Assembly: GCA_963724985.1 (NCBI GenBank)
Contig: CAVRWV010000021.1
Location: 62,001 to 126,000 of the forward strand
DNA: 64,000 bases
Direction of reading: 5' to 3'
DNA from: JAJPJE01 sp963724985
GTDB taxonomy: Bacteria; Acidobacteriota; Terriglobia; Terriglobales; Acidobacteriaceae
Position numbers and translations under genes: made by a program. The notes below the pieces were generated by a model, which saw only the letters and a list, made by a program, of their open reading frames with translations, was not told the DNA's origin and did not search any database. Positions 19,235 to 29,341 of this stretch are shown piece after piece (position 1 is the first letter of the stretch; each line of letters starts with the position of its first letter).

Positions 19235-20776
19235 TTGAAAAAAGACGATCAAAATGTTCCTCTGCCGGGAATACCCGGCGAGAACCTGCCATATCTTCTC
19301 TCCGCGATCGTCGAATCCTGTGACGATGCCATCATCAGCAAAGACCTGAATGGTGTCATCACAAGCTGGAACCGCGCCGCAACTCAGATATTCGGATATA
19401 CGGCAGAGGAGATGATAGGAAAGCCTGTGCTGCTTCTGTTTCCCGAAGAATTGAAACATGAGGAAGAAGAGATCCTTCGGAAACTTCGGGCTGGCGAAAA
19501 AGTCGACCATCTACAAACGATTCGCGTTCGCAAGGATGGCAGGCGACTCGAGGTTTCTTTGACTACGTCACCGATCCGCGACTCGCAAGGCCGGGTGATC
19601 GGGGGATCGAAGATCGTCCGCGACATTACCGGGCAGAAAGGGGCTGAGGAAGCACGCCTGCGGTGGGCCGCGATTGTAGAATCGTCGGACGATGCAATCG
19701 TCAGCAAGGACTTGAACGGAATTGTCACCAGTTGGAATCAGGGGGCAACGCGTTTGTTCGGGTACCAGCCCCACGAGATGATCGGGCAATCGATCCTGAA
19801 GATCATTCCCACTGAATTGCACCATCAAGAGCCGTTCATTCTCGGGCGCATCGCGGCGGCGGAACGTATCGAGCACTTCGAGACTGAGCGTTTGACGAAG
19901 AATGGCGAGCGTGTCCTGGTTTCTCTTACCATCTCGCCCGTAAAAGACGATCACGGCCGCGTTGTGGGCGCATCGAAGATTGCGCGCGATATCACCCAGA
20001 CCAAGAAGATCGAGACGGCGCTCATTCAATCGGAGAAGTTGGCTGCGACCGGACGGATGGCGGCCACAATTGCGCATGAGATTAACAATCCACTGGAAGC
20101 CGTGGTGAACCTTATTTACCTCGCGCGGAACTCTCCGTCGCTACAGGAATCGGTGAAGGGCTACCTGCTGACGGCGGAGAAAGAGATTGAAAGGGTTTCG
20201 TTGATTGCCCGGCAGACGCTGGGATTCTATCGAGAGACTGCAATCCCGGTGCCAGTGGTCATGCACGAGCTGGTTAGTGATGTGCTGACCGTTTACCAAT
20301 CGAGGTTCCGTTCGCATGCAATTCACGTCGAAACTGAGTTCGGCGCGGTGCGCAGCCTGACGGCTCGAAAGGGAGAGATGATACAGATCATCTCGAACCT
20401 GATCGCGAATTCAATCGACTCAATGCCGAATGGTGGCTGCCTTCGCATTGAAGTGCAGGAAACTTCAATGAACGATCAGGATGGAATTGTCCTGGTCGTA
20501 CAAGATCAGGGTTCCGGAATCACGGAAGCGCACCTGAAACATCTGTTCGAGCCGTTTTTCACCACGAAGAAAAATGTCGGAACCGGCCTGGGACTATGGG
20601 TCGTGAAGCAGTTCCTGGAGAACCACGGTGGGGCAGTGAAGGTAACCAGCAGCGCGGACGGCGTAAACCGCGGGACGACGTTCAGAGTTTTTCTGCCATT
20701 CATGAATCAGTGGGAAGCGGAGTTCCCCGCTAGTTCGAATCGCGACAGCAGTTGCATTCCGGTGGGGAGGCAATAG
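19235..20776 (+). CDS. PAS-PAS sensor histidine kinase
   Basis: A 513-residue cytoplasmic kinase. Two consecutive PAS/PAC modules (about 20-140 and 145-265) are near-duplicates: both contain ESxDDAI(I/V)SKDLNG and TSWNxxAT. Then HisKA with the phospho-His in IAHEINNPLEA, N box NLIANSIDSM, G1 DQGSGI and G2 GTGLGLWV. No membrane segments. The start is TTG at 19235, with GGGGTAA upstream. The response regulator at 20779 begins two bases after its stop, so the pair is an operon. PAS pockets suggest an intracellular redox or ligand signal. Confidence 0.92.
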   Translation: MKKDDQNVPLPGIPGENLPYLLSAIVESCDDAIISKDLNGVITSWNRAATQIFGYTAEEMIGKPVLLLFPEELKHEEEEILRKLRAGEKVDHLQTIRVRKDGRRLEVSLTTSPIRDSQGRVIGGSKIVRDITGQKGAEEARLRWAAIVESSDDAIVSKDLNGIVTSWNQGATRLFGYQPHEMIGQSILKIIPTELHHQEPFILGRIAAAERIEHFETERLTKNGERVLVSLTISPVKDDHGRVVGASKIARDITQTKKIETALIQSEKLAATGRMAATIAHEINNPLEAVVNLIYLARNSPSLQESVKGYLLTAEKEIERVSLIARQTLGFYRETAIPVPVVMHELVSDVLTVYQSRFRSHAIHVETEFGAVRSLTARKGEMIQIISNLIANSIDSMPNGGCLRIEVQETSMNDQDGIVLVVQDQGSGITEAHLKHLFEPFFTTKKNVGTGLGLWVVKQFLENHGGAVKVTSSADGVNRGTTFRVFLPFMNQWEAEFPASSNRDSSCIPVGRQ

Positions 20777-20778
20777 CA

Positions 20779-21240
20779 ATGCTCGCCATTATTCCCGGCA
20801 TGCTTTCAACGAACGATTCCGGCTTCGACCCGGCGATTCCGTTAGGTGTCGAACAACGGGCGCCGGCGCCGCAAAAGGCGTCGCTAAAGGTCCTGGTGGT
20901 AGATGATGAACAGCTCATCGCGGATACGATTACGGAAATTCTCAAGCGTAACGGCTTCAATGCTGTGGGCGCTTATAGCGGGGAGCAGGCCCTGCAGATT
21001 GTGCGCCGCTTTTCTCCAGACTGTCTGCTGGCCGACGTGCTCATGCCATTCATGAATGGGGTCGACCTCGCGATTACGATCCGTAAGATCAGCGCTTCGA
21101 CGCGAATCGTGCTCTTCTCCGGCCATGCCAATTCGGCCGACCTGCTCAATGATGCCCGGCTCAGGGGACACCAGTTCGAAGTAGTGGCTAAGCCTATCCA
21201 TCCAGAAAAGCTGATGCAGCTGTTGAGGGAAAAACGATAG
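20779..21240 (+). CDS. Single-domain response regulator
   Basis: A 153-residue receiver with a 35-residue N-terminal lead-in. LVVDDEQ provides the acidic pair, the phospho-acceptor lies in DCLLADVLMPFMNG, and the conserved Lys-Pro in VVAKPIHPEKL. No output domain, so it signals by protein contact or phosphotransfer. ATG 20779 has GGGGAGG at ideal distance and begins two bases after the kinase stop; the in-frame TTG at 20752 inside the kinase gene is less likely. It is the cognate partner of the PAS kinase. Confidence 0.9.
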   Translation: MLAIIPGMLSTNDSGFDPAIPLGVEQRAPAPQKASLKVLVVDDEQLIADTITEILKRNGFNAVGAYSGEQALQIVRRFSPDCLLADVLMPFMNGVDLAITIRKISASTRIVLFSGHANSADLLNDARLRGHQFEVVAKPIHPEKLMQLLREKR

Positions 21241-21453
21241 CCAGCATCGTTTTCGAGTGCGGTTAAGCAACTTCTGAGTTCGACCGCACCGCAGGCGCAT
21301 CAATCCTCCGCAGTTCCGTTTTGCGACAGGGTCATGACAAATTCCACTTACGCGAGAGATATGGTTGCGAAGTGGGTTGTTGTGGGTGGCTGCCAGTTCA
21401 GCCAGCGAGTCTTTCCCGTGGTAATCTGTCCATCTTCAGAATAGAGGTCAGCC

Positions 21454-24213
21454 ATGATCCGGTTATCGCGGATGTTCCTGGTTGTCGTTGTCATCGTTTC
21501 ATCGACTTTTGTCGTTGCGGACAGTCTCAGTTACTCACGAGTGGATTCCGGGGTTGTCGAGAGCCGAACACAGCTATCCCCGCAGGATGCGAACGCTCGG
21601 CTTGCGATGCTGAAAAGCCAATTTTCAGCTGCAGGCTGCGAGGAAAAGCAACTGAAGGAGCAGGCCATACCCGGCCAGCAATTACCGAACCTGATCTGCA
21701 TTTTGCCCGGACTGGAACAGGGTGCGATCGTCGTCGGAGCAAATTACGATTACTCCTCCAGTGGCGAGGCCGCTCGCGTGGATTGGGCAACGGTTAGCAT
21801 GCTTCCGCTGATGATCGAGTCTTTGCGAACGGTGCCTCATCGTTACACTTTGATTTTTGTGGCTTTCAGCGGGAACGATCGCGCGACGGGCTCTGGTTAT
21901 TACCTGCAACAGTTGAGCGATGCACAGCGCGTGGGAATTCGCGCGATGGTCGATTTGAACCAGATCGGGCGCGGCCCCGCAATGTATTCTCTCCCCCAGT
22001 TTAAGAGCCCAGCAGGAACCGAACGGGTCACGAATCTGTCGGGACAAGAGAACCAGGCTCCACGCGACAACGTACTGAGCAAGCTGCTGCCGGCTTCGGC
22101 ACGAGCAATCAAGCAGAACAATCCGGCAGAACTGAAAGAAGCGTCGCTTACGGATGCACAGGCGTTTGATGGCGCCTATATCCTGGCGCTCACGGTGACT
22201 TCGGCGGCAAACGCCGCCAACGCAGTGGATCAAAAATCGTACTACGATACCTATAATCTTCTGTGCCTGTACACGCTGGTCGTGGATCGAGCGCTCGGTC
22301 CTGCGGAAAGGCCGCAAACGGCAACCGTAGTCGCGGAAAATAAAACTCCCGCGGCCACGGCGCCTGCGACCACAACCACAGCCGCTGCAGCAACTCCGCC
22401 TGCGTCCACGGGCTCTCCGAGCGCAAACAGCTTCGAGCGCGGCGCGGGTAATGCTGAGAACGTGATTACAGCATCGATGCCGGCCGCACCGGGCGCCAAT
22501 GGCGCGCCGGTGATTCGCACCACCACACGATTGGTACAAGTCGACGTTGTGGTCACCGACAGCAAAGGTCAGCCGGTAACTGGCCTGAAGGCTGGCGACT
22601 TCACCGTCTTGCAAGACGGCAAGCCGCAACAACTAAAGGTATTCGAAGCGCATGTTCCTCGCGCTCCCGAGGCCAAAGTGACCAGGGCTTCCGCGCCGCT
22701 TCTGCCTGCGAATACGTTTACCAACCTGCCGCGTAACGCGTCCGACAGCAGCTGGAACATCATCATGGTTGACCTGTTGAACACCGAAACGAAGGATCAG
22801 CAGATTGTCCGTGATCAATTGACGAGGCTACTGAATACTTTGCCGCGAGGACGACCGGTAGCGCTGTTCGAACTTACTTCGCGTCACCTGGAGATGCTGG
22901 AGGGATTCACCGATGAGCCGGCGGATCTGATGAAGGCAGCCAAGGCGATTCGTCCGGAACAATCACCGCTGATAACCAGCGAGGCCCAGCGCCAACAGGA
23001 CGTCGGCAGCGTTGAAGCGGCTGCCAGGATTTCGATGGAAGGACACTCGGGAGGTCCGGGTGGCGTCTCGGGAGGAACCATCGCTGACGCGGCGCACGAC
23101 CAGATGCGCAACCGCGAGCAGGGCCTACGTAACACGCAGGCGTTTCAAGTGAACGAACGAGTGAACTACACATTGGATGCCTTCCAGACGCTCACGCGAA
23201 CGGTTGCGGGGTATCCGGGACGGAAGAACTTGATCTGGCTTTCGAGCGGCTTTCCGATTCGCCTCGAGCCGGACTCCAATTTTAATGAGCGCGAATGGCA
23301 AACTGCGAGCGACTACACAAAGTCAGTAGTGAACGTCTCAACCCAGGTTGCTGCAGCACGAATTGCGGTGTACCCGGTCGACGTTCGCGGGATGACTACG
23401 CGGGGAATGGATATCAGCACGGGCAACGCCGAAGGCGCGAGTTTCTCGCAGCCAGGCGCGATGGCGTTAAATAATCCTTCAAGCAATGATCCGATGGGCG
23501 GATTGCTCAACGCGCAATCGGCGCAGAACTCGAACGAGTTCGATGCGATGCGCGATATCGCCGATCAGACCGGTGGTCATGCTTTCGTGAACGGCAATGA
23601 CTTAAATGCAGCGATTGCCCGCAGCCTCGACAATGGATCCACGTACTACACGGTTGCGTACACGCCTGAAAAAGACGAGGCGATGAAATATCACCGGATC
23701 GAAGTGAAGCTGGGCGAACCGAACGTCAGACTCTCTTACCGGAAGGGGTACTACACAGAGCCTCCGGCGAAGACGGAACAGGCGGCGGGCCTGGCGGCAC
23801 TGCAAGGCGCAATGAATCCGGGAACGCCGCAATCGACGGCGCTGTACGTGACTGTCGCGGTTGTTCCGCCGGATGCCACACACAAGATGGTGCGCGTGCT
23901 GTACAACATCAATCCGAACGGCGTGACGTTTACGGACATGCAGAACAAGGGAAAACATGCGCTGGTGGATTGCATGGTGGTTGCGTACAACGCGAAAGGA
24001 ATTGTGGCGGCGCACGCCTCGGATACTTTGGACGCGACCATCGGACCCGCTCAGTATGAACAGGTGATGAGCCGCGGCTTACCCGCGCAACAGGAACTTG
24101 ACCTTCCGCCCGGAAACTACAACTTGCGCTTCGGCGTGATGGATCGTAACTCGCAGCGGATCGGAACGCTGGATGCGCCGCTGGTGGTGAATGCGCAAGT
24201 AGCGGCGAAGTAG
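21454..24213 (+). CDS. Secreted fusion: degenerate M28-peptidase-like domain plus acidobacterial VWFA domain
   Basis: A 919-residue exported protein: signal peptide at 1-22, an M28 aminopeptidase-like region (about 40-280), an Ala/Thr/Pro-rich linker (about 290-345), and a VWFA-related acidobacterial domain (from about 355: TTRLVQVDVVVTDSKGQPV, GLKAGDFTVLQDGKPQ; ending near YYTVAYTPEKD and YRKGYYTEP), then a C-terminal beta-rich region. The metallopeptidase site is damaged. The GAHYD motif is GANYD (Asn97) and the EE pair is ND (141-142), though Asp110 and Asp167 remain. Catalysis is unlikely and ligand binding or adhesion is more plausible. AGAGGT precedes the ATG. Confidence 0.88.
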   Translation: MIRLSRMFLVVVVIVSSTFVVADSLSYSRVDSGVVESRTQLSPQDANARLAMLKSQFSAAGCEEKQLKEQAIPGQQLPNLICILPGLEQGAIVVGANYDYSSSGEAARVDWATVSMLPLMIESLRTVPHRYTLIFVAFSGNDRATGSGYYLQQLSDAQRVGIRAMVDLNQIGRGPAMYSLPQFKSPAGTERVTNLSGQENQAPRDNVLSKLLPASARAIKQNNPAELKEASLTDAQAFDGAYILALTVTSAANAANAVDQKSYYDTYNLLCLYTLVVDRALGPAERPQTATVVAENKTPAATAPATTTTAAAATPPASTGSPSANSFERGAGNAENVITASMPAAPGANGAPVIRTTTRLVQVDVVVTDSKGQPVTGLKAGDFTVLQDGKPQQLKVFEAHVPRAPEAKVTRASAPLLPANTFTNLPRNASDSSWNIIMVDLLNTETKDQQIVRDQLTRLLNTLPRGRPVALFELTSRHLEMLEGFTDEPADLMKAAKAIRPEQSPLITSEAQRQQDVGSVEAAARISMEGHSGGPGGVSGGTIADAAHDQMRNREQGLRNTQAFQVNERVNYTLDAFQTLTRTVAGYPGRKNLIWLSSGFPIRLEPDSNFNEREWQTASDYTKSVVNVSTQVAAARIAVYPVDVRGMTTRGMDISTGNAEGASFSQPGAMALNNPSSNDPMGGLLNAQSAQNSNEFDAMRDIADQTGGHAFVNGNDLNAAIARSLDNGSTYYTVAYTPEKDEAMKYHRIEVKLGEPNVRLSYRKGYYTEPPAKTEQAAGLAALQGAMNPGTPQSTALYVTVAVVPPDATHKMVRVLYNINPNGVTFTDMQNKGKHALVDCMVVAYNAKGIVAAHASDTLDATIGPAQYEQVMSRGLPAQQELDLPPGNYNLRFGVMDRNSQRIGTLDAPLVVNAQVAAK

Positions 24214-24671
24214 GGGAGCACAGTAACTCCCTAGTCTTCCCACTCGTTGCTTTCACAAGTGGAGCACCCGGCGGCAGAAAGCACACCGGTCACGCAACCG
24301 CCTGAGATTCCTCTGTCCAGCCGACTCGTTTCCATCCGAGCAAGGAGAGCCCATACAGATCGGCGCCCCGCACCCATCGCCCCGTAGAACGGCCGCACAG
24401 AGCTCAGGGTGCTGGTTAAGAAAGAGGATTACACGTTAATTACACCTCGATGACACGGCTCTCCTCAGAGCGCTCTACTCTGCTCCTTGTGAGACCTCAG
24501 CTCTCTTGATCATGGGGTACAGCGGCTCATCATGCGCGCTGTGCCGCCTCGGCCTCGAGAGCATTCATGAGTCAGCGGAGTGGCAGCGACTGTTTTTTCC
24601 GGCGCGGTCGCCGAGTCCATCTCAAGTGATTGACTCATCTCTTCACGTCGTTCGTCGGGATTGGACAGGTT
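24214..24671. other. Intergenic region, no gene seen
   Basis: A 458-base gap between the VWA gene and the lipoprotein gene, probably promoter and 5' leader. I see no conserved ORF, repeat family or terminator with a T tract. Confidence 0.4.
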
Positions 24672-25133
24672 ATGAAGGGCTTTGTCGTAACGCTTCTGCT
24701 GATGTTCATTTTGTCGCTGGTTGCATGTGGAGGCGGATATGGCGGCATGTCAAACGCCAATGTGAACACCTCCAGCATCGATGGCAACTGGGCAACAACG
24801 ATGTTGAACTCAAGCGGCGCGCAGATGATTGCCTTCACGTCGGCAATCAGCCATAGTGGTACCTACACAATAGCCGCAACGAACATACAGTTCACACTCG
24901 GTATGGCATGCTTTCCGAACGGAGCTTCGGCAACGGGAGCCGTCATGCCAAATGGCAATGTAAATTCGTTCGGTATGACGGCTCAAGGCGCGAACACGTC
25001 TGGCATGGGCAACACTGTACTGACGCTACAGGGATCAGTGACGAGCACCAATGCGATATCTGGCACCTGGACGATGAACAGCATCACGTCTGGATGCAGT
25101 GGATCGGGCACTTTCACGATGACAAAGATGTAA
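24672..25133 (+). CDS. Small lipoprotein, unknown function
   Basis: A 153-residue protein with a type-II signal peptide: KGFVVTLLLMFILSL then VAC, giving lipobox LVAC and a lipidated Cys at residue 19. The mature part begins with Gly-rich CGGGYGG and is Ser/Thr/Asn-rich with repeated beta-type strands (SIDGNWATTML, SGTYTIAATNIQF, AISGTWTMNSITSG), resembling the small beta-sandwich lipoproteins common in Acidobacteria. ATG 24672 was chosen because GGACAGG precedes it and the lipobox then falls at the right distance. No Asp at +2, so outer-membrane targeting is plausible. Confidence 0.72.
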   Translation: MKGFVVTLLLMFILSLVACGGGYGGMSNANVNTSSIDGNWATTMLNSSGAQMIAFTSAISHSGTYTIAATNIQFTLGMACFPNGASATGAVMPNGNVNSFGMTAQGANTSGMGNTVLTLQGSVTSTNAISGTWTMNSITSGCSGSGTFTMTKM

Positions 25134-25136
25134 TTC

Positions 25137-25185
25137 CGCCTGCGACTGCTGATTTCCTTCGAGCGGAAGGTCAGCGGCCCAGGCG
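25137..25185. terminator. Long imperfect hairpin between convergent genes
   Basis: CGCCTG ... CTGCTGA ... TTCC pairs with GGAA ... TCAGC ... CAGGCG. It lies exactly between the lipoprotein stop and the AsmA stop. No T tract on either strand, so terminator function is inferred from position only. Confidence 0.4.
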
Positions 25186-25188
25186 AAT

Positions 25189-27648
25189 CTATTTCGGCTT
25201 CTTGTTGCCTCCGAGAATGGAGTTCAACGCATTATTCAGCTGGTTCTGTGGCTGCTGCTGATTTGTATTCTGCTTCTGGCCCGACTGCTGCTGCTGTTGT
25301 CCTGTAAGTGCTCCGATCACTCCCGATACTCCGCCGTGAGTCAACTGGCTGGGATTCGCGAGGCTGGGCAGCATATTCTGCATCTTCATGTTGGCGACCG
25401 CCTCCATGTCAGGAGCAACATGTGGCGAGTCCAGACTGCCGGTGATCAACACTGGTATCACCAGCTCGCCGTTCTTGTTCGCCAGGGCGGTCTGCATGAG
25501 TCCGCCAACGCCGTTGCCACCAACCGAACCGCTCATTTCTTTCGAGAGCACCGCGTTAGCCTTCATGTTCACGGTGTTGTTCACCATGTTGATCGTTCCC
25601 TGCGAAGCCAGTGTCGCGCCGGAGAGCACCGCTTTCAAATCGTTGGTCTGGGCAACGCCATTCACGACATTGAAGGTGCCGGTCACCGACTGTATATCGG
25701 TGAATCCCTTATTGGCGGTTGCGTTCGCGTTGAGAAATTTCCCCACGGAAGCAAGCTGATTCATAATGTCGAGCTTGGTGAACTTTCCGTTGGTCAGATT
25801 GATGCTGAGGGTCCCATTCAATGTGCGGGTGATGTCTTCCGCGCTCGCTGCCTGGAATCGCGCATTCGCGTTCGACGCGAGTAATCCATAGAGCATGTTC
25901 TTCGCCGAGCTGACCGATGATAGCAAGCCGTTCGCATCCACATGCTGCAGCTTGGTATTCATCGAGATGGTGCTCGGGTTGGTGCGCGTATCGATGGTGA
26001 CGGACCCGGTTTCCGTTCCGGTGTAAAGATTCGCGGTCAGAGGCGATGCCGTGATCACGCCGCGATTGATCGTAACTTTCGACTGAACGTTGCTGAGCAC
26101 CAGGTTGTCGTAGGTGAGCGTGCCGACATTTATGTTTCCATTGCCAGTCGCCCGCTGAAGAATGCTGTCGTTCGAGGCGGGAGCCGTTGGAGCGGCATTC
26201 GCGCGCGGAATCAGCGACCAGCCTTCAGCGCGCTTCTGTTGTTGCTGTGGCGGCGGTGACGAAATCAGCCGCTGCAGATAATTGAGGTTCAGCTTGTTCC
26301 CGCTGATGTCGAACTGAATGTTGGGACTATCGGACGTGTAATTGTTCAGCGTGAGCTGCATGTTCACGGAGGCATCACCGGCGCTCGGCGTGAACTGATT
26401 GGTATGGATCGTGGTTGGCGTCATCGCCACTTGCAGGCTGGGGATTTTGACCGGCTCGCTCATCTGTCCGGAGGTGAGTTGCAGATTGGTTCCCGTGAGG
26501 TTTCCATTGAGCGCGGGGCGATCGACCGCGCCGTCCGCATGGATATTCGCGGTGAGTTGGCCGGCAGCGGTGGTGCCAGGTGCAAGTCCCACGCCGAACG
26601 ACGAGGCCAGGCGCACCACTTCGGCGATCGATACGTTCGAAGCCGCAAGGTTCATGTTGACCTGGGAAGGTGTGGCCTTGGTGTTCATGCTCCCGGTAAT
26701 CGAAACCGGCGTCGTACCCAACTTGAGTGTTCCATTTTCGATTTGCACGGTACCGCTGTTGGTGTCGTCATTGGCCTTGAGATCGAGCGTAATGGGATAG
26801 CCGATGTTGACGCCGCGCACATTCGCCTGGTCCAACTTCAGCGTGCCATTCGTGGCGATTACGCCTTTTTCGTTCTTAGCCGCGAGCTTTCCGGAAGCGA
26901 TTCCGTTCACACCTTGCAGAGCCGAGCTCTGCGCAACCGCCTGCAATTCGGCGATCGGAACATTCGTAAGCGTGATGTTGCCGTCGAATGGCATCTGTGC
27001 GGCATCATTTCCCTCGGGAATGGGACCTGCGTTTCCACTCACTTCGATACGCTGATCGGATTTTCCTCCGATGCGCACGGCTGCGTTCAGGTCGAATGTC
27101 TTGCCGGGAGCGAAATCGTTCAGGGTTGCGTCAATGTTGTCGTAAACGCCATGTGTGTTGGCCTGCTGATCGAGATATCCAACTTTACCGTTGTTGATCG
27201 TCAAGTGCGACAGCGAGAACTGGCTCTGGCTTTTAGAAGAAGCGGGCTGGCCGGGTGTCTGAGTTTTACCCAGACTGGCATAGTTCCATTCGCCTTGCTT
27301 GTTGCGGACAACCTGTATCTGCGGGCGTTCGAGGGTGAGCGACTGGATTTCGACATCTTTGCTTAACAGTGGAAGCAGCTTCACGCTCACGTCGAGTTGC
27401 TGCACGGTTGCAAACGGTCCCGGGCCGAAGCGCGGATCTTCTCCTACCGACACGTTGCTCACTTTCACCGAAGGCGGCAGGAACGAAGCACTGATGTCCT
27501 TGAAATCGACCGGACGTCCCAGGGCTTGCTGCAGCTTTGCCTGTATCTGAGTGCGGTAGCTGTTGAGATCAAGGAAATGGGGAATGATGGCGAGAGCAGC
27601 CACCACCACAACTACGACTATAGCCAAACCAATAAGAACTTTTTTCAT
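25189..27648 (-). CDS. AsmA family protein
   Basis: An 819-residue protein with an N-terminal membrane helix (LIGLAIVVVVVVAALAI), the AsmA start region (LNSYRTQIQAKLQQALGRPV, FLPPSVKVSNVSVGEDPRFG) and a long beta-rich periplasmic body ending in the AsmA_2 region. The last 45 residues are Gln/Asn-rich (QQQQQSGQKQNTNQQQPQNQ). AsmA-type proteins form periplasmic grooves thought to carry phospholipid to the outer membrane. Convergent with the lipoprotein gene; no partner gene adjoins it. Confidence 0.9.
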   Translation of the reverse strand: MKKVLIGLAIVVVVVVAALAIIPHFLDLNSYRTQIQAKLQQALGRPVDFKDISASFLPPSVKVSNVSVGEDPRFGPGPFATVQQLDVSVKLLPLLSKDVEIQSLTLERPQIQVVRNKQGEWNYASLGKTQTPGQPASSKSQSQFSLSHLTINNGKVGYLDQQANTHGVYDNIDATLNDFAPGKTFDLNAAVRIGGKSDQRIEVSGNAGPIPEGNDAAQMPFDGNITLTNVPIAELQAVAQSSALQGVNGIASGKLAAKNEKGVIATNGTLKLDQANVRGVNIGYPITLDLKANDDTNSGTVQIENGTLKLGTTPVSITGSMNTKATPSQVNMNLAASNVSIAEVVRLASSFGVGLAPGTTAAGQLTANIHADGAVDRPALNGNLTGTNLQLTSGQMSEPVKIPSLQVAMTPTTIHTNQFTPSAGDASVNMQLTLNNYTSDSPNIQFDISGNKLNLNYLQRLISSPPPQQQQKRAEGWSLIPRANAAPTAPASNDSILQRATGNGNINVGTLTYDNLVLSNVQSKVTINRGVITASPLTANLYTGTETGSVTIDTRTNPSTISMNTKLQHVDANGLLSSVSSAKNMLYGLLASNANARFQAASAEDITRTLNGTLSINLTNGKFTKLDIMNQLASVGKFLNANATANKGFTDIQSVTGTFNVVNGVAQTNDLKAVLSGATLASQGTINMVNNTVNMKANAVLSKEMSGSVGGNGVGGLMQTALANKNGELVIPVLITGSLDSPHVAPDMEAVANMKMQNMLPSLANPSQLTHGGVSGVIGALTGQQQQQSGQKQNTNQQQPQNQLNNALNSILGGNKKPK

Positions 27649-27893
27649 AGGACACCCTATAGAGCGTACAGAGCGCTCGTGAGCTGAAAGAGGTGGCGCT
27701 TACCGGGTTGGAGTCCGCGAGAGGCGTTCCCGGTTGCATTTTGAGCAGGTCCCTACGACCAAAGGAGGGTAATTGAGGGAAAAACGCTTGTCGAGAGGCG
27801 ACGCGCTAGCGGATGTGCAACGTATTGCAATGATCGCGAGCAGTTCGGCAGAATCGATGCCTGCTGATACTCAGGTTGATATAGTACCGGCTG

Positions 27894-29302
27894 ATGGATC
27901 CTGTCCTTTCCATACAGGTGCTGAGAGGCGATGCGTTGCAGCTGGCGCTGGGACTTCTGGTGCTCGCGAGCGGTCTGGCAGCATGCCTATTATTCATTCC
28001 GCGCGCTAAAAGGCGCGATTTTACCCTGCTCTATTTCGGTCTTGCGGCCGGCATGTACGGTGCCAGGCTGCTGGTCACGACAGACACACTCTTTAAAATG
28101 CTGCCGGGCTTGGCGCCAGGATTCACGATCACCAACTGGGTCATTACCGGCCTAATTCCGGTGCCGCTCGGGCTGTTCTTCGCTGAAATCGTTGCGCCGA
28201 AATGGAAAAAGCTGGTGTGGGTGGCGGTGGCCGTCGAGTTCGTCGAGGGCATTGTTTACATCGCGGCGCATCTCCTCGACCGAGGGGCAGAGCTCACGAA
28301 GACAATTAACAGCATCATGGTCCTGCTGACCCTTCCGGCGATGCTGCTGTTTTTCCTTTCCGTGAAGAAAGCCAGCCGCGAGTTATGGATCCTTCGCGTC
28401 GGATTCGCGGTGTTCCTGGGCTTTGTGGTTTACAACAAACCAGTCGGACTGGGAGCGATTGGCGGAAACAAAGGTCGATCGAATACCTGGGATTTGTATT
28501 TCTACTCTGCTGCCTGGGATATGTGGCCGCGGCACAGTCGCTGCAGAAGGAAGAACGGCTGGCGGCAATCCATAAGGAACTGGAAATCGCGCGGCAGATC
28601 CAGGCGGGATTGTTGCCCGACCACCAGGCAACGATCGCCGGTCTGCGGATTGCGACCAGGTACGTGCCCGTCTCTTCCGTGGCTGGCGACTTTTACGATT
28701 TTCTACAAGCAGACGGTAAGGGACTGGGAGTGCTGATCGCCGACGTCGCGGGGCACGGCGTTCCAGCTGCACTGTCTGCGTCGATGGTGAAAATCGCCAT
28801 TCGCGCGCAAGCAGAACGGGCAGGCCGACCGGCAGAAGTTTTGGCCGGGATGAATTCCATCCTCTGCGGAAATGTGCAAGGGCAGTTCGTTACCGCCGGG
28901 TACGTTTACCTGGACGTCGAAAAGAATCAACTGGCATACGCGGGTGCCGGACATCCTCCGCTGCTGGTTTGGCGATCTCGCGAGAAGAAGGCGGTGGCGA
29001 TCGAAGAGAATGGCCTGTTCCTCGGCGCATTCCCCGGCGGCGCGTACACGGCCGTGACCTCAAGCTTTGAACCGGGCGACCGCTGCGTGCTCTATACGGA
29101 CGGAATCCTGGAGGCGCCGAATCCACAGGGCGAGGAGTTCGGGAACGAGCGCCTTCGAGATTTTCTGGCATCGCACGCGCAATTACCCGCCCAGGAATTC
29201 TGCGACGCCCTTTTGGCCAGAGTCGAGCAGTGGTGCGGCCGGCGGGAAAATGAAGATCAGCACGACGACCTGACGCTCGTGGCCGTGGACTACGTCTCTT
29301 AA
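27894..29302 (+). pseudogene. Membrane-anchored SpoIIE/RsbU-type PP2C phosphatase, one frame break
   Basis: The N-terminal frame has about six membrane helices, starting LLVLASGLAACLLFIPRAKR, a sensor module. The C-terminal frame carries RSIEYLGFVFLLCCLGYVAA, a linker coiled coil (KELEIARQIQAGLLP) and a PP2C domain with metal-binding GDFYDF, DVAGHGVPAAL, GHPPLL and DLTLVAVD. The frames join near 28465-28475, where GGAAACAAAGG would need one extra A, so this break is a one-base loss, unlike the others. Corrected length is 469 residues. Such phosphatases reverse anti-anti-sigma factor phosphorylation; no partner-switch genes adjoin it. Confidence 0.83.
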
Positions 29303-29341
29303 ACTGCTAACCCATTCTGCGAGGCAAACGACGATAAGCCA

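Noticed and set aside
24506..24856. ORF upstream of and overlapping the small lipoprotein
   Set aside because: Different frame without a signal or family pattern; the lipobox-bearing frame is the better call.
25189..25330. CAG/CTG-type repeats as a microsatellite
   Set aside because: They encode the Gln-rich tail of the AsmA protein and vary in codon use, so ordinary low-complexity coding sequence explains them.
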